A stretch of DNA of 64,000 bases from positions 1-64,000 of the forward strand of contig LNEI01000013.1 of NCBI GenBank assembly GCA_001464455.1. The letters are read 5' to 3'. Positions 35,971-45,324 of the stretch are shown here, piece by piece. Source of the stretch: Acidobacteria bacterium Ga0077534. Its GTDB lineage: Bacteria > Acidobacteriota > Blastocatellia > Pyrinomonadales > Pyrinomonadaceae. The position numbers were made by a program, and so were the translations under genes. The notes under the pieces were generated by a model. It was not told where the DNA came from, searched no databases, and saw nothing but the letters and a program-made list of their open reading frames with translations. Within the stretch, counting starts at the first letter, position 1. Every line of letters starts with the position of its first letter.

Positions 35971-38900
35971 CTAAAAGTAAAGTTTCGCCGCAAGCTGGAT
36001 AACCCTAGGATCACGCCAGCTTACAACCTGTCCGAAAGTTGACGAACCATTACCGCCCTGAGCAACCGGCTGGGTCGTTTGACTCCAAACCAAGGTACTA
36101 AGGCCGCGAGGGTTCGTAATATTGAACACGTTGAATGCCTCACCGCGAATCTGGAGTCTAAAATTCTCTCCAAATCTGAAGTTCTTGGACATGGTCAAGT
36201 CTACACGCTTTGTAGGTGGTCCGTTGACAATTCCTCGAGCTCCATTTCCAACAACATTCGCGATCGGGCTATTGTTATTGATCGGGGTTATCTGGAAGCA
36301 CGAAGTATTAAACCATTGCTGCACTGTCTGAGCACCACCTACATTAGGATCACAAGTGACATTCGGACGGGCGACGGTAAGCGGTGGTGGGATCAAACCG
36401 AGTCCCGCCGGGTCAAAGGCCGAAACCGTAGGTGTAAAGGGTAACCCGGTCTGATACGTCGCTATTCCTGAGGCCTGCCATCCACCAAGTATCTTGCCCA
36501 CAAAACCTTCCTGCTTCTTGAAGAACGGAAGTTCATAAACATAGTTTATTGTTAGGATATGACGGCGATCCAACGCAGCTCGCCCTTTCTCAGACGCGAG
36601 ATCGTAAATGTTCTGTGGAGAGGTAGAGCGATCGTTCTGCGCATCAGTTAGATTTTTAGACCAGGTATAAGCAAGATTTATCTGAGAGGCACCATCGAAA
36701 CGCTGAGTGCCTGACACCTGCAAGCTATGGTAATTCGAGTTGTAACGAGGCTGGATCATCGTGATCGAACGATACCCTCTGTAAGGCCGAATCTGATCCA
36801 GCACAGCTTCCGCCGCCGCACTGAAGAATGCCTGATTTGGTAATTGACAAGGTGCAGTTGGCGTAGTCGAAGCTCCGACCGCACACTGCTTCGTGAGTGC
36901 CTCACCCGGACGGAGAAGATTCAGCTCATAGCCGCCGATGAGGTTGGTTCCCTTTGAACCATAATAGCCTGCCGATACAAGCGTCTTTCGTGACAACTGT
37001 CGCTGAAAATCAAACGACCAATGCTGCATGTAAGGCGTCTTCCAATCCGGCTGTACCGCACGTAGATTGTTGACCGTGTTAGACGCGATCACCGCACAAC
37101 CGTTCGGCACCGGATTGCTCAAGTTCGTTCCCACGACCTGACACGTCTGCTGATACGGAGGGTTGACGCCGATGATCTGAAGGAAAACACCATTTAAGAC
37201 CTGTTCATGGTAGATGCCGTAGCCAGTTCTAATGACCGAGGTGCCCTTGCTAAAAGGGTCCCAGGCGAGACCGATCCTAGGGGCAAAATCGCCCTTCGGT
37301 GCGTCAACCACATACTTTCCATAAGGCGAAGGAGTGGTCGTGCAATTTGGAAACGCAGGAACAAAGCCGACATTGGCGATCATTCCGTTGCAATAATTTC
37401 CTGATCCCGGGATACGGTTTCCCGCACCAGTCACTAAGGGTGCTGATGCCGTTGAAAACAAGCTCGGGACAAAATTCGTCAAGCGGCCATTCTTATCGTA
37501 AGGCGAACCAAAAAATGAATATCGTACGCCTGCGTACAGAGTCAGATTGCGACGAGCTTTCCACTCGTCCTGAGCAAATGCTTCGACCGTTTCCTGACGC
37601 AGGTCAGCAGTATAATCGAAGCTGGCTTGGGTAAACGTTACATTCGTACCCATCAAGAAGTTGGCCCAGAGCTGCTGGGTAGCATTACCGCCAGTCGGGA
37701 TGACGTTGGCGGTGCCACCAGGCGTGTTAAAGCCTGAAAATATGCCTTCATTATTACCAGCCAGAGCGTTTTCATTCTTCCTGTATTTCGAATAGATCAG
37801 ACCAAACTTCATACTGTGGTCGCCGACGATCCAAGTCATCGAGCCAGATGCGTTTGCCTTGTACGAGAAGTTGTCATAAGGACCGAAGCTCTGTAGAGCG
37901 CTAAATCCGTTACCGCTGATCGTGGGAACACGATCACGCGTAACCTGATAGGCAAGAGGAATGTTAATTGGGCTGCGATTAAGTGCCAACAACCCAATGT
38001 TATTGCTCAGGATAGCTCCGTAGCCATAAGTAAATCTGCCTTCGAAGATCAAACTCGAGGACTTCGCATAGGTTAGCTGAGCGGTGTGTGTGCGGCCGGG
38101 CGAATCGGTTGAGGTGGTTGAAACACCTGGGAGGCCAGAACCCGACGAGAAAAGCGAATTGGCATCGATCGTTGGGATAGTGTCTCTCTGATATCGATAA
38201 TACATCGACACCTTATCGTTGAAAGAATGATCGATCTTGAGAAGCTCCTGTCTAAAATCCGAAACACCGTCGGCTGGTGACACAAGCGTATTGGTTCCCG
38301 AATTCGGGAGGGGCAGCTGGTTGTAGATCAGGCTAAGGTACTGGGCAGCGGCCGGATTGATATTTGGCAACGTGCTGTTAGCCGGGAGAATTGAGGTACA
38401 AGTTGCTCCGGTAGCTTGCAAGCAGATCGGAACCGTGAAGAATGCATTGCGCTGATTCTGGTTAGGAACCGTCGAGGTAAGGGTCGGAAATCTTTTATCT
38501 TTACGCCATTCCTGCGAGAAGAAGAAAAACGTACGCTCGTACCTTCTAAAATAACCTTCACCGGGATCGGCTTCACCAAAATTGAGGAAATAGATCGGGC
38601 CACCGAGTGTCCAGCCAAAATTATTATATCGGAATGGCGGGCGTTTCGCCTTGCCATTGGCTTCACGGCCAAGAGGAGGCGTTACAAGATTGTTGATCTC
38701 AACCCTGTTCGCATTGAATTTTTCATTCCGAACAAACTCATAGGCACTGCCGCGAAAACGCGACGTTCCGCTTCGGGTAACGATGTTGACCTGACCACCG
38801 CCGCTTCGGCCTGATTCAGCAGGATACAGGGAGCGAAGGACCTTAAATTCCCCGATCGAATCAAAGCTCGGGTAGGCTTGGATCGTCAGATTTGAACCAC

Positions 38901-39534
38901 GATCGGTAACGTCGGCACCGTCGACCGTGAAAGTGTTCTGGCTTGATCTCGCACCATTTACAGAGATCGAAACGATATTGGCTTGGCCGTCAGGATTGGT
39001 CGTTCCAACGTAGACCTGATCGGAAAGATCGTTCGAAACTCCCGGGGCAAGTGTGACAAGCTGCACAAAATTACGGTTATTTGTAGAAAGTTCACGAACT
39101 TGATCGCCCGAAATAACTGTTCCACTCGTTGCGGACGTCAATTCGACGGCAACCGCATCAGCCTCAACCGTAACAACCTCCGAAATAGTTCCGGCCTGAA
39201 GCACGAAATCGACCGAGCGTCGTTGCCCTACATCGATCTTGACATTTGTCTGTACACTCCTTTTAAAGTTAGCGGCTTCGACCGAGATGCTGTAAGCGCT
39301 TGGGGAAAGGTTCGGTACCGAAAAGTCACCTTGCTCATTTGAAGTTACAGTTCGAACAACGACATTCTTCGCAGAATCGGTTACGGTAACCGTCGCTCCT
39401 GCGACGGCTGCACCATTAGCATCCCTGACACTACCGGCTAGGTTACCGGTGATTTCCTGCGCGATAATTATTGTGCTGAGACACGTTATGGCCACCATCG
39501 CTAGCAGGCCTGAGATCAAAGCTCTTGTACGCAT
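35971..39534 (-). CDS. TonB-dependent outer-membrane receptor, Oar-like with carboxypeptidase-regulatory domain
   Basis: 1187 residues. After a signal peptide (1-25, ending IIIAQE) comes a carboxypeptidase-regulatory-like beta-sandwich (about 28-110: LAGSVRDANGAAVAGATVTVTD), then a plug domain (VISGDQVRELSTNNRNFVQL) and a long outer-membrane beta-barrel ending in a Phe (QLAAKLYF). This architecture is abundant in Acidobacteriota and imports large substrates in a TonB-dependent way. The substrate is unknown. Its position between the AmiE-NamZ fusion and nagA suggests muropeptides or glycans, which is inference. It has its own terminator. Confidence 0.92.
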   Translation of the reverse strand: MRTRALISGLLAMVAITCLSTIIIAQEITGNLAGSVRDANGAAVAGATVTVTDSAKNVVVRTVTSNEQGDFSVPNLSPSAYSISVEAANFKRSVQTNVKIDVGQRRSVDFVLQAGTISEVVTVEADAVAVELTSATSGTVISGDQVRELSTNNRNFVQLVTLAPGVSNDLSDQVYVGTTNPDGQANIVSISVNGARSSQNTFTVDGADVTDRGSNLTIQAYPSFDSIGEFKVLRSLYPAESGRSGGGQVNIVTRSGTSRFRGSAYEFVRNEKFNANRVEINNLVTPPLGREANGKAKRPPFRYNNFGWTLGGPIYFLNFGEADPGEGYFRRYERTFFFFSQEWRKDKRFPTLTSTVPNQNQRNAFFTVPICLQATGATCTSILPANSTLPNINPAAAQYLSLIYNQLPLPNSGTNTLVSPADGVSDFRQELLKIDHSFNDKVSMYYRYQRDTIPTIDANSLFSSGSGLPGVSTTSTDSPGRTHTAQLTYAKSSSLIFEGRFTYGYGAILSNNIGLLALNRSPINIPLAYQVTRDRVPTISGNGFSALQSFGPYDNFSYKANASGSMTWIVGDHSMKFGLIYSKYRKNENALAGNNEGIFSGFNTPGGTANVIPTGGNATQQLWANFLMGTNVTFTQASFDYTADLRQETVEAFAQDEWKARRNLTLYAGVRYSFFGSPYDKNGRLTNFVPSLFSTASAPLVTGAGNRIPGSGNYCNGMIANVGFVPAFPNCTTTPSPYGKYVVDAPKGDFAPRIGLAWDPFSKGTSVIRTGYGIYHEQVLNGVFLQIIGVNPPYQQTCQVVGTNLSNPVPNGCAVIASNTVNNLRAVQPDWKTPYMQHWSFDFQRQLSRKTLVSAGYYGSKGTNLIGGYELNLLRPGEALTKQCAVGASTTPTAPCQLPNQAFFSAAAEAVLDQIRPYRGYRSITMIQPRYNSNYHSLQVSGTQRFDGASQINLAYTWSKNLTDAQNDRSTSPQNIYDLASEKGRAALDRRHILTINYVYELPFFKKQEGFVGKILGGWQASGIATYQTGLPFTPTVSAFDPAGLGLIPPPLTVARPNVTCDPNVGGAQTVQQWFNTSCFQITPINNNSPIANVVGNGARGIVNGPPTKRVDLTMSKNFRFGENFRLQIRGEAFNVFNITNPRGLSTLVWSQTTQPVAQGGNGSSTFGQVVSWRDPRVIQLAAKLYF

Positions 39535-39641
39535 ATTCTCTTTTTTCCTCTTATTCCTTGAATTCTACAAATTGCAATCCATAAAAATAATTTACGTTTA
39601 TGGAGTTTTATTCAAATTTTCGTTATCGGTACAGATCTGGG

Positions 39642-39655
39642 AATTCTCAAGAATT
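39642..39655. promoter_or_regulatory. Inverted repeat upstream of the TonB receptor gene
   Basis: AATTCT-CA-AGAATT has perfect 6-bp arms about 110 bases before the receptor start. The surrounding 39535-39728 gap is AT-rich and gene-free, so it is a candidate operator only. Confidence 0.35.
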
Positions 39656-39728
39656 ACGTGAAACCCTTGATACTAAATAAGTTGTTACGAAAATCTGAAA
39701 TTCTTGGGTTCTACTTACCCTAAACCAC

Positions 39729-42314
39729 TCATTTATAAAGCAAATATGATGCCCGACGACGGGTGAAATCCGGCGCTTTTGAGTTAACCGCTTTTTCGAT
39801 GTTCTCAGGCGTTTCGCCGCGTTTGACCATGTCAAGGATCTCAGCATTTACGAGCAATCTGCCGTAGCGGTCAGCCTGCCAGTCGGTGGGATAAAGTTTG
39901 CGCAGAGCGGCCGCGATCTCGAAGCCCATTTGGGTCGAATTGAGCGAGTTTCGGTCGGTGATGATGACGTTGACGCCGCCCAGCTGCTCGTCCTTGAATA
40001 CTGAGGCGTTGGGCTTGAATCTGATCGGGACGAAGCGAACACCTCTGATCGAACGGCCATTGAGGTATGCTGCAAGCTTCTGTCCGTCGAGCCATGGTGC
40101 TCCGATCACTTCGAAAGGCGTGTCGGTGCCGCGGCCGACGCTGAGGTTCGTGGTTTCGAGCAGGCCGATGCCGGGATACAGCGTTGCCTGGGTGAGCGAA
40201 CGCATATTAGGGCTCGGGTTTACCCAGGTCTGGCCCGTTTCGTCGAACCACATTGAACGCGACCAGCCTTCCATTTTGATGACTCTCAAGTCAGCACCGA
40301 TCTTTCGTTCGGTGTTCATCATCTGCCCAAGTTCGCCGATCGTTAGGCCGTAGCGGACGGGTGTTGTGTGGGCGGCGATGAACGAGAGTTTGTCTTCATC
40401 GGCAAGCGAGCCCTCGACCATTGTGCCGTTGATCGGGTTTGGACGGTCGAGGACGAAGACCGGCTTCCCTGCCTTAGCGGCCTCTTCCATCACGTTCTTA
40501 AGCGTTGCTGTGTATGTGTAAAATCTCGCTCCGATGTCCTGGATGTCATAAACAAACGCGTCGATCGTCGCCGTTTGCTCGGGCTTTGGCCGCCGCATTC
40601 CGTCTTTGTAGAGCGAGAAGATCGGCAGGCCTGTCTTTTCGTCCTTGCTATCGTCGATCTTTTCGGTATCAAGCTCGCCGCGGATGCCGTGTTCGGGGGC
40701 GAACATCGCGGTCAGCTTTACGTTCGGAGCTTCTTTGAGAATGTCGATCGTCTGCTTTCCTGCGAGATTGCGGCCGGTGTGATTTGTTACGAGGCCAAGT
40801 TTGAGGCCTTCGAGCTGTTTGAATTTGTCGCGTTCGAGGATGTCGATGCCGTTCAGGACGGGATTAAGACGAACTGGCGGAGCCGGTTGGAGACCGCCAA
40901 ACTCGAGTCGGCTAAACGGGCCTGCGGCCTCCACTTGAGCTTTAAACTTTGGAATTTGCGAAGCAATCGCGGAATTATAAGTACTCTCCGCCAGTCGATA
41001 AACCTCGATCGGCGTATCTTCGACGGCTGACGCCACAATCGTAGCCACCTTGGATCGCAGCGGCCCGACATCGCCTTTGCCGTCGGGGTGAACTCGGTTC
41101 GAGAGGAAGACGACAAAGGTTCCCGAAACCCTATCGATCCAAACGCTCGTCCCCGTAAAACCCGTATGCCCAAACGACCCAAGCGGAAACAGCTCGCCGC
41201 GATTCCCCGAGAACGAAGTATTAATGTCCCACCCAAGCCCCCGAGCATCGCCCGACTCGGAAACAACGATCGGCGCCGTCATCCGCGAAATAGTCTGAGC
41301 CGACATCACCCGCTTCCCATCCATCGTCCCGCCGTTCAAAAGCATCTGGCAGTAGCGAGCGAGGTCGTCAGCGTTGGAGAACAGACCGGCGTGTCCTGCG
41401 ACGCCGTTCATTCGAAAGGCGGTCGGGTCATGGACTTGACCTCGTAGCATTCTGTCACCCAACAATTGATCCCCTGCGAAAGTCCCTCCCAAATAGCTAT
41501 TTTGTCCTTTAATGTTTTCGGTCGGAGCGACTCGTCCCCTGTACTTCTGAAAGGGCGTAGGATCAATAATACTTTCGCTGTCTGGCCGATAACTGCCGTC
41601 GGACGTCAATAGGAACTGCTGAAAAAACGTAGTCTCACTCGTTGCGGTTGGAACGAAAATATTGGCTTTGGCAAAATACGAAAATTGCTCGACTAGAGCA
41701 ATCCGCCGAACAATCTCGCCCAGCACAATAAACCCAATATCCGAATAAACAAATCTCGTCCCCGGAGCGGCCCTAAGCTTTTCTTTTTTTAGAGCGGCGA
41801 GCATGCCTTCGCGGCCGGTCCATTTTTCGCCGAGGTCGAAATCGGGGCGGTAGCCGGAGGTGTGGGTGAGTAGCTGCTGGATGGTGACGCGTTTGGCTTG
41901 CGGGTCGTCGATGTCGGGGATGTACATCCCGACGGTGTCGTTAAGCCGCAGTTTGCCCTGCTCGACAAGGATCATGATCGACGTCGCGGTCGCGACCGGC
42001 TTGGTGAGCGATGCCACGTCAAAGATCGTATCGACCGTCATCTTCTCGACCGTCGGCACGAGTGAGCGGTTGCCGTATGCCTTGCGGAAAACGATCTTCC
42101 CTTTGTGGCCGACGAGAACGACCGCACCGGGCAACTTCTTTGCCGCGATGTCAGCCTCGACCAGAGCGTCGATCTGAGCGAGCTTCGTTCCATTCATTCC
42201 GACCAACTCGGGCTTGGCGACGGGTAAGCCCTGCGAAAAAGCGAGTTGAACCGCGAAGACGCAGAGACAGAGGGATATCCAAATAAATCTTAATTTTGAA
42301 CTTAACGCAAACAT
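39729..42314 (-). CDS. Fusion of AmiE-like serine hydrolase and NamZ-like exo-N-acetylmuramidase (DUF1343)
   Basis: 861 residues from the ATG at 42314, which heads a signal peptide (1-28, ending LAFSQ). The N-terminal half is a class C beta-lactamase-like hydrolase with S102-L-T-K105, a VYSDIGF Tyr motif, HTG in place of KTG, and the hallmark LRGQVHDPTAFRMNGVAGH. The C-terminal half (about 475-861) is DUF1343: LGLVTNHTG, MFAPEHGIRGE, DIQDIGARFYTYT, DRPNPINGTMVEG and YGLTIGELGQMMN. In Bacillus, AmiE (amidase) and NamZ (exo-muramidase) are separate genes of one MurNAc operon, and here both activities appear in one exported protein. A further 105 bases of open frame upstream are repeat sequence, not gene. 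Confidence 0.9.
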   Translation of the reverse strand: MFALSSKLRFIWISLCLCVFAVQLAFSQGLPVAKPELVGMNGTKLAQIDALVEADIAAKKLPGAVVLVGHKGKIVFRKAYGNRSLVPTVEKMTVDTIFDVASLTKPVATATSIMILVEQGKLRLNDTVGMYIPDIDDPQAKRVTIQQLLTHTSGYRPDFDLGEKWTGREGMLAALKKEKLRAAPGTRFVYSDIGFIVLGEIVRRIALVEQFSYFAKANIFVPTATSETTFFQQFLLTSDGSYRPDSESIIDPTPFQKYRGRVAPTENIKGQNSYLGGTFAGDQLLGDRMLRGQVHDPTAFRMNGVAGHAGLFSNADDLARYCQMLLNGGTMDGKRVMSAQTISRMTAPIVVSESGDARGLGWDINTSFSGNRGELFPLGSFGHTGFTGTSVWIDRVSGTFVVFLSNRVHPDGKGDVGPLRSKVATIVASAVEDTPIEVYRLAESTYNSAIASQIPKFKAQVEAAGPFSRLEFGGLQPAPPVRLNPVLNGIDILERDKFKQLEGLKLGLVTNHTGRNLAGKQTIDILKEAPNVKLTAMFAPEHGIRGELDTEKIDDSKDEKTGLPIFSLYKDGMRRPKPEQTATIDAFVYDIQDIGARFYTYTATLKNVMEEAAKAGKPVFVLDRPNPINGTMVEGSLADEDKLSFIAAHTTPVRYGLTIGELGQMMNTERKIGADLRVIKMEGWSRSMWFDETGQTWVNPSPNMRSLTQATLYPGIGLLETTNLSVGRGTDTPFEVIGAPWLDGQKLAAYLNGRSIRGVRFVPIRFKPNASVFKDEQLGGVNVIITDRNSLNSTQMGFEIAAALRKLYPTDWQADRYGRLLVNAEILDMVKRGETPENIEKAVNSKAPDFTRRRASYLLYK

Positions 42315-42340
42315 CTTAATTCTTCTTCGTTCTTCACGTT

Positions 42341-42420
42341 TTCTTGGCGTCTTTTGCGGTCTTTGCGTTAAACAAATATTTTTAACGCCAAGGCCGCAAA
42401 GATCGCAAATAAGTCGCAAA
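42341..42420. repeat. CGCAAAG palindromic repeat between lysR and amiE-namZ
   Basis: Left arm GGCGTCTTTTGCGGTCTTTG (from 42346) and right arm AACGCCAAGGCCGCAAAGAT (from 42383) fold into a long imperfect hairpin. It is of the same family as 34234-34320. It fills the gap in the minus-strand lysR to amiE-namZ order and extends a spurious ORF into the enzyme gene. Confidence 0.8.
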
Positions 42421-42435
42421 GGAGAACACTTGGAG

Positions 42436-43353
42436 CTACTTTCCAGCTTTTAACTTCTTTTCTCTTTCGACAAAACTCTCCTTGCACAACCGCACAAACT
42501 CTTTCGCAATCGGTGAGAAATAGCCACCGCGCAGACGGGCTAATCCAAGTTCCCAGTTGATCTCGGCGCCTTCGATCATCCATGAGATCAGGCGGCCTTC
42601 GCGGATCTCGTCGGCGATGGTTTTGGCTCCGGCGGTGCCGACGCCGAGGTTGTTTTCGACCATTTGGTTGATGGCTTCCTGGCGTGAGAGTTCCATGATG
42701 ACGTGCGGGCGGACGTTTGCGGCGTTGAAGAAATCGTCGATCATGCGGCGCGTATTGCCGCCGCGTTCGCCGAGGATCAGGTTTTCTCCAGCGAGGCCCG
42801 CCGCACTAATGTATTTTTCGTTCGCACGCGGATGTTTCGGATGAGCGATCGCTACGATCTCGTCGCTAAATAGCAGGTCGGTCGTGATCGACGAATTATC
42901 GACCGGCAGCGAAACGAAAGCTATGTCGATCTCGCCGTGCATTATCTTGTCGACGAGCGTCTGGCTCGTGCCGGCACTTACTGCGAGTTCGGAGTTGGGA
43001 AACTTCTCCCTCAGGCCCTGCAGGATCTTGGGCAGCTGCTGCGTGGCAAATTCCGCCGAAGCAGAGCCGATACGCAGACGGCCATGCTCGACGCCGCCAA
43101 GTTCGGCGATCTCAGCTAAAGCCGTATCGTGCTCGCGCAGAATTTTTCTAGCCCGGTCGAGCAGATACTCGCCCGCCTCGGTCAGGATCACGCGTCGCGG
43201 CGTGCGGGTAAAAAGCTGCAGACCGACCTCGTCTTCGAGCTGCCGGATCTGCATCGAGATCGCCGCCTGAGTGACGTTTACACGCCGTGCACCGGCTGTA
43301 AAAGTCTTTGCCTCAGCGATGGCTAAAAACGCCTTAAGCTGTCTTATCTCCAT
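42436..43353 (-). CDS. LysR-family transcriptional regulator
   Basis: 305 residues. It has an N-terminal winged helix-turn-helix (MEIRQLKAFLAIAEAKTFT, then VTQAAISMQIRQLEDEVGLQLF) and a periplasmic-binding-like effector domain (about 90-295). It lies between the amiE-namZ fusion (same strand, downstream) and the divergent sugar kinase, which is the normal position for a LysR regulator of both flanking transcripts. The effector is unknown, and a muropeptide sugar is a guess from context. A LysR-type inverted repeat is present in the shared 103-base intergenic region. Confidence 0.94.
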   Translation of the reverse strand: MEIRQLKAFLAIAEAKTFTAGARRVNVTQAAISMQIRQLEDEVGLQLFTRTPRRVILTEAGEYLLDRARKILREHDTALAEIAELGGVEHGRLRIGSASAEFATQQLPKILQGLREKFPNSELAVSAGTSQTLVDKIMHGEIDIAFVSLPVDNSSITTDLLFSDEIVAIAHPKHPRANEKYISAAGLAGENLILGERGGNTRRMIDDFFNAANVRPHVIMELSRQEAINQMVENNLGVGTAGAKTIADEIREGRLISWMIEGAEINWELGLARLRGGYFSPIAKEFVRLCKESFVEREKKLKAGK

Positions 43354-43404
43354 AGAAGAACCTGCGATTAGATTATCTTATTGACTACATAAAATCGACT
43401 AAAT

Positions 43405-43419
43405 TTGATTATATGTCAA
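43405..43419. promoter_or_regulatory. Candidate LysR-binding site between lysR and the sugar kinase
   Basis: TTGATTATATGTCAA has TTGA/TCAA arms and contains the T-N11-A pattern typical of LysR boxes. It lies 38-52 bases before the kinase ATG and 52-66 bases before lysR. Confidence 0.5.
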
Positions 43420-43456
43420 GTATGGCGAACAATGAAGCTGATTTTTTTGGTGCAAA

Positions 43457-44419
43457 ATGGCCCAGACTAGGAAGCGCGATCCAAAACTATACCAGCTCTA
43501 TCTGGGAGTCGACGGCGGCGGTACGAAAACCAACGTCGCGCTCATGAACGCCGCAAATGAGGTCGTCGCCGAAGGCTCGGGCGGCCCTTCGAACCCTTTG
43601 CGCGTCGGTGTCGAAACCGCAGTTAGCAACATCGCAAAGGCCATCGACGCAGCGTGCGACAGCGGCGGAGTTTCCCGCGGCGACATCGTCGCGGCGACTC
43701 TCGGACTGGCCGGAGTTCGACGCGAGGATATTCGCGAACGCGTCCGGGACAGCTTTGTTTCGAGATTTCGCGTCAGAAAATCCCTTGTCACTACCGATGC
43801 CGACATCGCTCTCTATGGCACGACGCTCGGCAAAGCAGGCCTGGTCGTGATCGCCGGAACGGGATCGATCTGCATCGGGATGAATGAAAAGGGAGAGAAA
43901 TTTATCGCCGGGGGTTGGGGACCGGTCGCGGGTGACGAAGGCGGCGGTCGCGGCATCGCGGGCGAAGCACTTCACGCCGTTGCAAAGGCCTCGGACGGCC
44001 GCGGCGAGCTTACAAAACTCAGCGAGCGAGCCGCCGAGTACTTTCGTGCATCAAACGTTGAGAACCTGATATCGGCGATCTACGCCCCGCAAATGGACAA
44101 CAGCCGAATCGCCGGGTTTGCAAAGCTGGTAGTCGAAACGGCTCAAGAAGGCGACAAGGTCGCTACCGACATTCTGCAGGATGCCGGGTTTGAATTAGGA
44201 ACAGCAGCCGTTGCGGTCATCCGCAAATTAGGCCTTGCAAAAAGCAAGATCCCGATCGGCTGCGTCGGCAGTATTTTCAAAGCTGGAGAGCTACTGACAA
44301 GACCCATGAACGCCATAATTCACCCGGTCGCCCCAAAAGCCTATTTGATCGAACCGCCGCTGGTTCCGGCACATGCGGCGGCGTTGATGGCGATGAGAAA
44401 TGGTAACGGAGTCAAATGA
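43457..44419 (+). CDS. BadF/BadG-family sugar kinase, probable MurNAc/GlcNAc kinase (MurK-like)
   Basis: 320 residues of the ASKHA fold: phosphate-1 motif LGVDGGGTKTNVAL, SNPLRVG, adenosine and phosphate-2 region VVIAGTGSICIGM, the WGPVAGDEGGGRGIAGEAL segment, and GSIFKAGELL. Family members include N-acetylglucosamine kinases and the MurNAc kinase MurK. Clustering with murQ, whose substrate is MurNAc-6-P, favours MurNAc kinase, but the sequence alone does not separate the two. It heads an eight-gene plus-strand run and overlaps the next gene by four bases (ATGA). Confidence 0.87.
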   Translation: MAQTRKRDPKLYQLYLGVDGGGTKTNVALMNAANEVVAEGSGGPSNPLRVGVETAVSNIAKAIDAACDSGGVSRGDIVAATLGLAGVRREDIRERVRDSFVSRFRVRKSLVTTDADIALYGTTLGKAGLVVIAGTGSICIGMNEKGEKFIAGGWGPVAGDEGGGRGIAGEALHAVAKASDGRGELTKLSERAAEYFRASNVENLISAIYAPQMDNSRIAGFAKLVVETAQEGDKVATDILQDAGFELGTAAVAVIRKLGLAKSKIPIGCVGSIFKAGELLTRPMNAIIHPVAPKAYLIEPPLVPAHAAALMAMRNGNGVK

Positions 44420-45324
44420 TGCTCAAATTATTCACGATTCTTCTTGCTCTCCTTATCTCTACAACGGCCTTTGGACAAACTACGAAAAAGGCAGAGGATT
44501 GGCAGACTTTTTCGCCTACTTCTGATGAATTCTCTGTCGAAACCCCTGTCAAATTGGAGTTGCTTAGCTCAAAAGAAAGGAGATCGAGACACTTCTTCGG
44601 AACAATCAGTGGCGTTTACCTTTATGTATTTTCTGATCCGCTTCAGTCGAAAGCCTATTATTCGATGGTTCGTGAAATTCTCCCGAAGCTAGGACATTCA
44701 GGAAACGGACTCCCCGTCGATGGGTCAGGAGCAAATGCCATTTCGTTTAAGGACGTCTTCGGGTACTGGCATAACTTGACGACGTTGCGGACTCCAACTC
44801 GTGTTTATGTGGCTCAGACCGTCGCTCTTGACGAGAATAGTGAATTGGCTTCGCGTTTCATACGATCATTCGGCCGCGGAGAAAGACCACTATTCACTAG
44901 CGAGCAACCGGATCCAGATCCGAAACCCGAAGTTTCCCCCATCGCACTATCAACTAGTAAAGGTGAAACTACCGCACAAAGATCTGGTACAGTTTACGGG
45001 TCGGGGTCGGGGTCAGGAACAGGTTCAGGCAGCCCAGCGGCTGCCGCTCCTGACCAAACATCTGCATTAAGAATCTTAAGTAAACCTAGCCCTGGTTACA
45101 CTGATCTAGCGCGTATCTACAATGTACAGGGGACTGTTATCGTTCGGGCAATGTTTCTCTCATCGGGTAAGATTGGCTCCGTCACAACCGTTACGCAACT
45201 TCCTTTTGGACTCACTTCGCAAGCCGTGGAGGCAGCCCGTCGTCTGACTTTTGTACCCGCTTATCGGGATGGCGTTGCTGTGAACGTTTCAAAACAAATC
45301 GAATACTCGTTTTCGCTCTTCTAA
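44416..45324 (+). CDS. Exported protein with TonB C-terminal domain
   Basis: 302 residues with a signal peptide (1-21, ending TAFGQ), an unassigned alpha/beta region (about 25-155), a Ser/Gly-rich spacer (about 185-215), and a TonB-C-like domain (about 220-302: GTVIVRAMFLSSGKIGSV, then AVEAARRLTFVPAYRDG). Unlike true TonB it has a cleavable signal instead of an N-terminal anchor. It is translationally coupled to the kinase upstream and ends one base before the murQ ATG. In Acidobacteriota such TonB-family domains are common on periplasmic proteins. Its role in the salvage operon is unknown. Confidence 0.8.
   Translation: MMLKLFTILLALLISTTAFGQTTKKAEDWQTFSPTSDEFSVETPVKLELLSSKERRSRHFFGTISGVYLYVFSDPLQSKAYYSMVREILPKLGHSGNGLPVDGSGANAISFKDVFGYWHNLTTLRTPTRVYVAQTVALDENSELASRFIRSFGRGERPLFTSEQPDPDPKPEVSPIALSTSKGETTAQRSGTVYGSGSGSGTGSGSPAAAAPDQTSALRILSKPSPGYTDLARIYNVQGTVIVRAMFLSSGKIGSVTTVTQLPFGLTSQAVEAARRLTFVPAYRDGVAVNVSKQIEYSFSLF

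Noticed and set aside
42315-42419. N-terminal extension of the AmiE-NamZ fusion
   Set aside because: The sequence is the CGCAAAG palindromic repeat; the ATG at 42314 begins a signal peptide.
44950-45060. Ser/Gly-rich stretch of the TonB-C protein as another palindromic insertion
   Set aside because: It is a simple gsgsg low-complexity spacer, usual in this protein type, with no copy elsewhere in the window.
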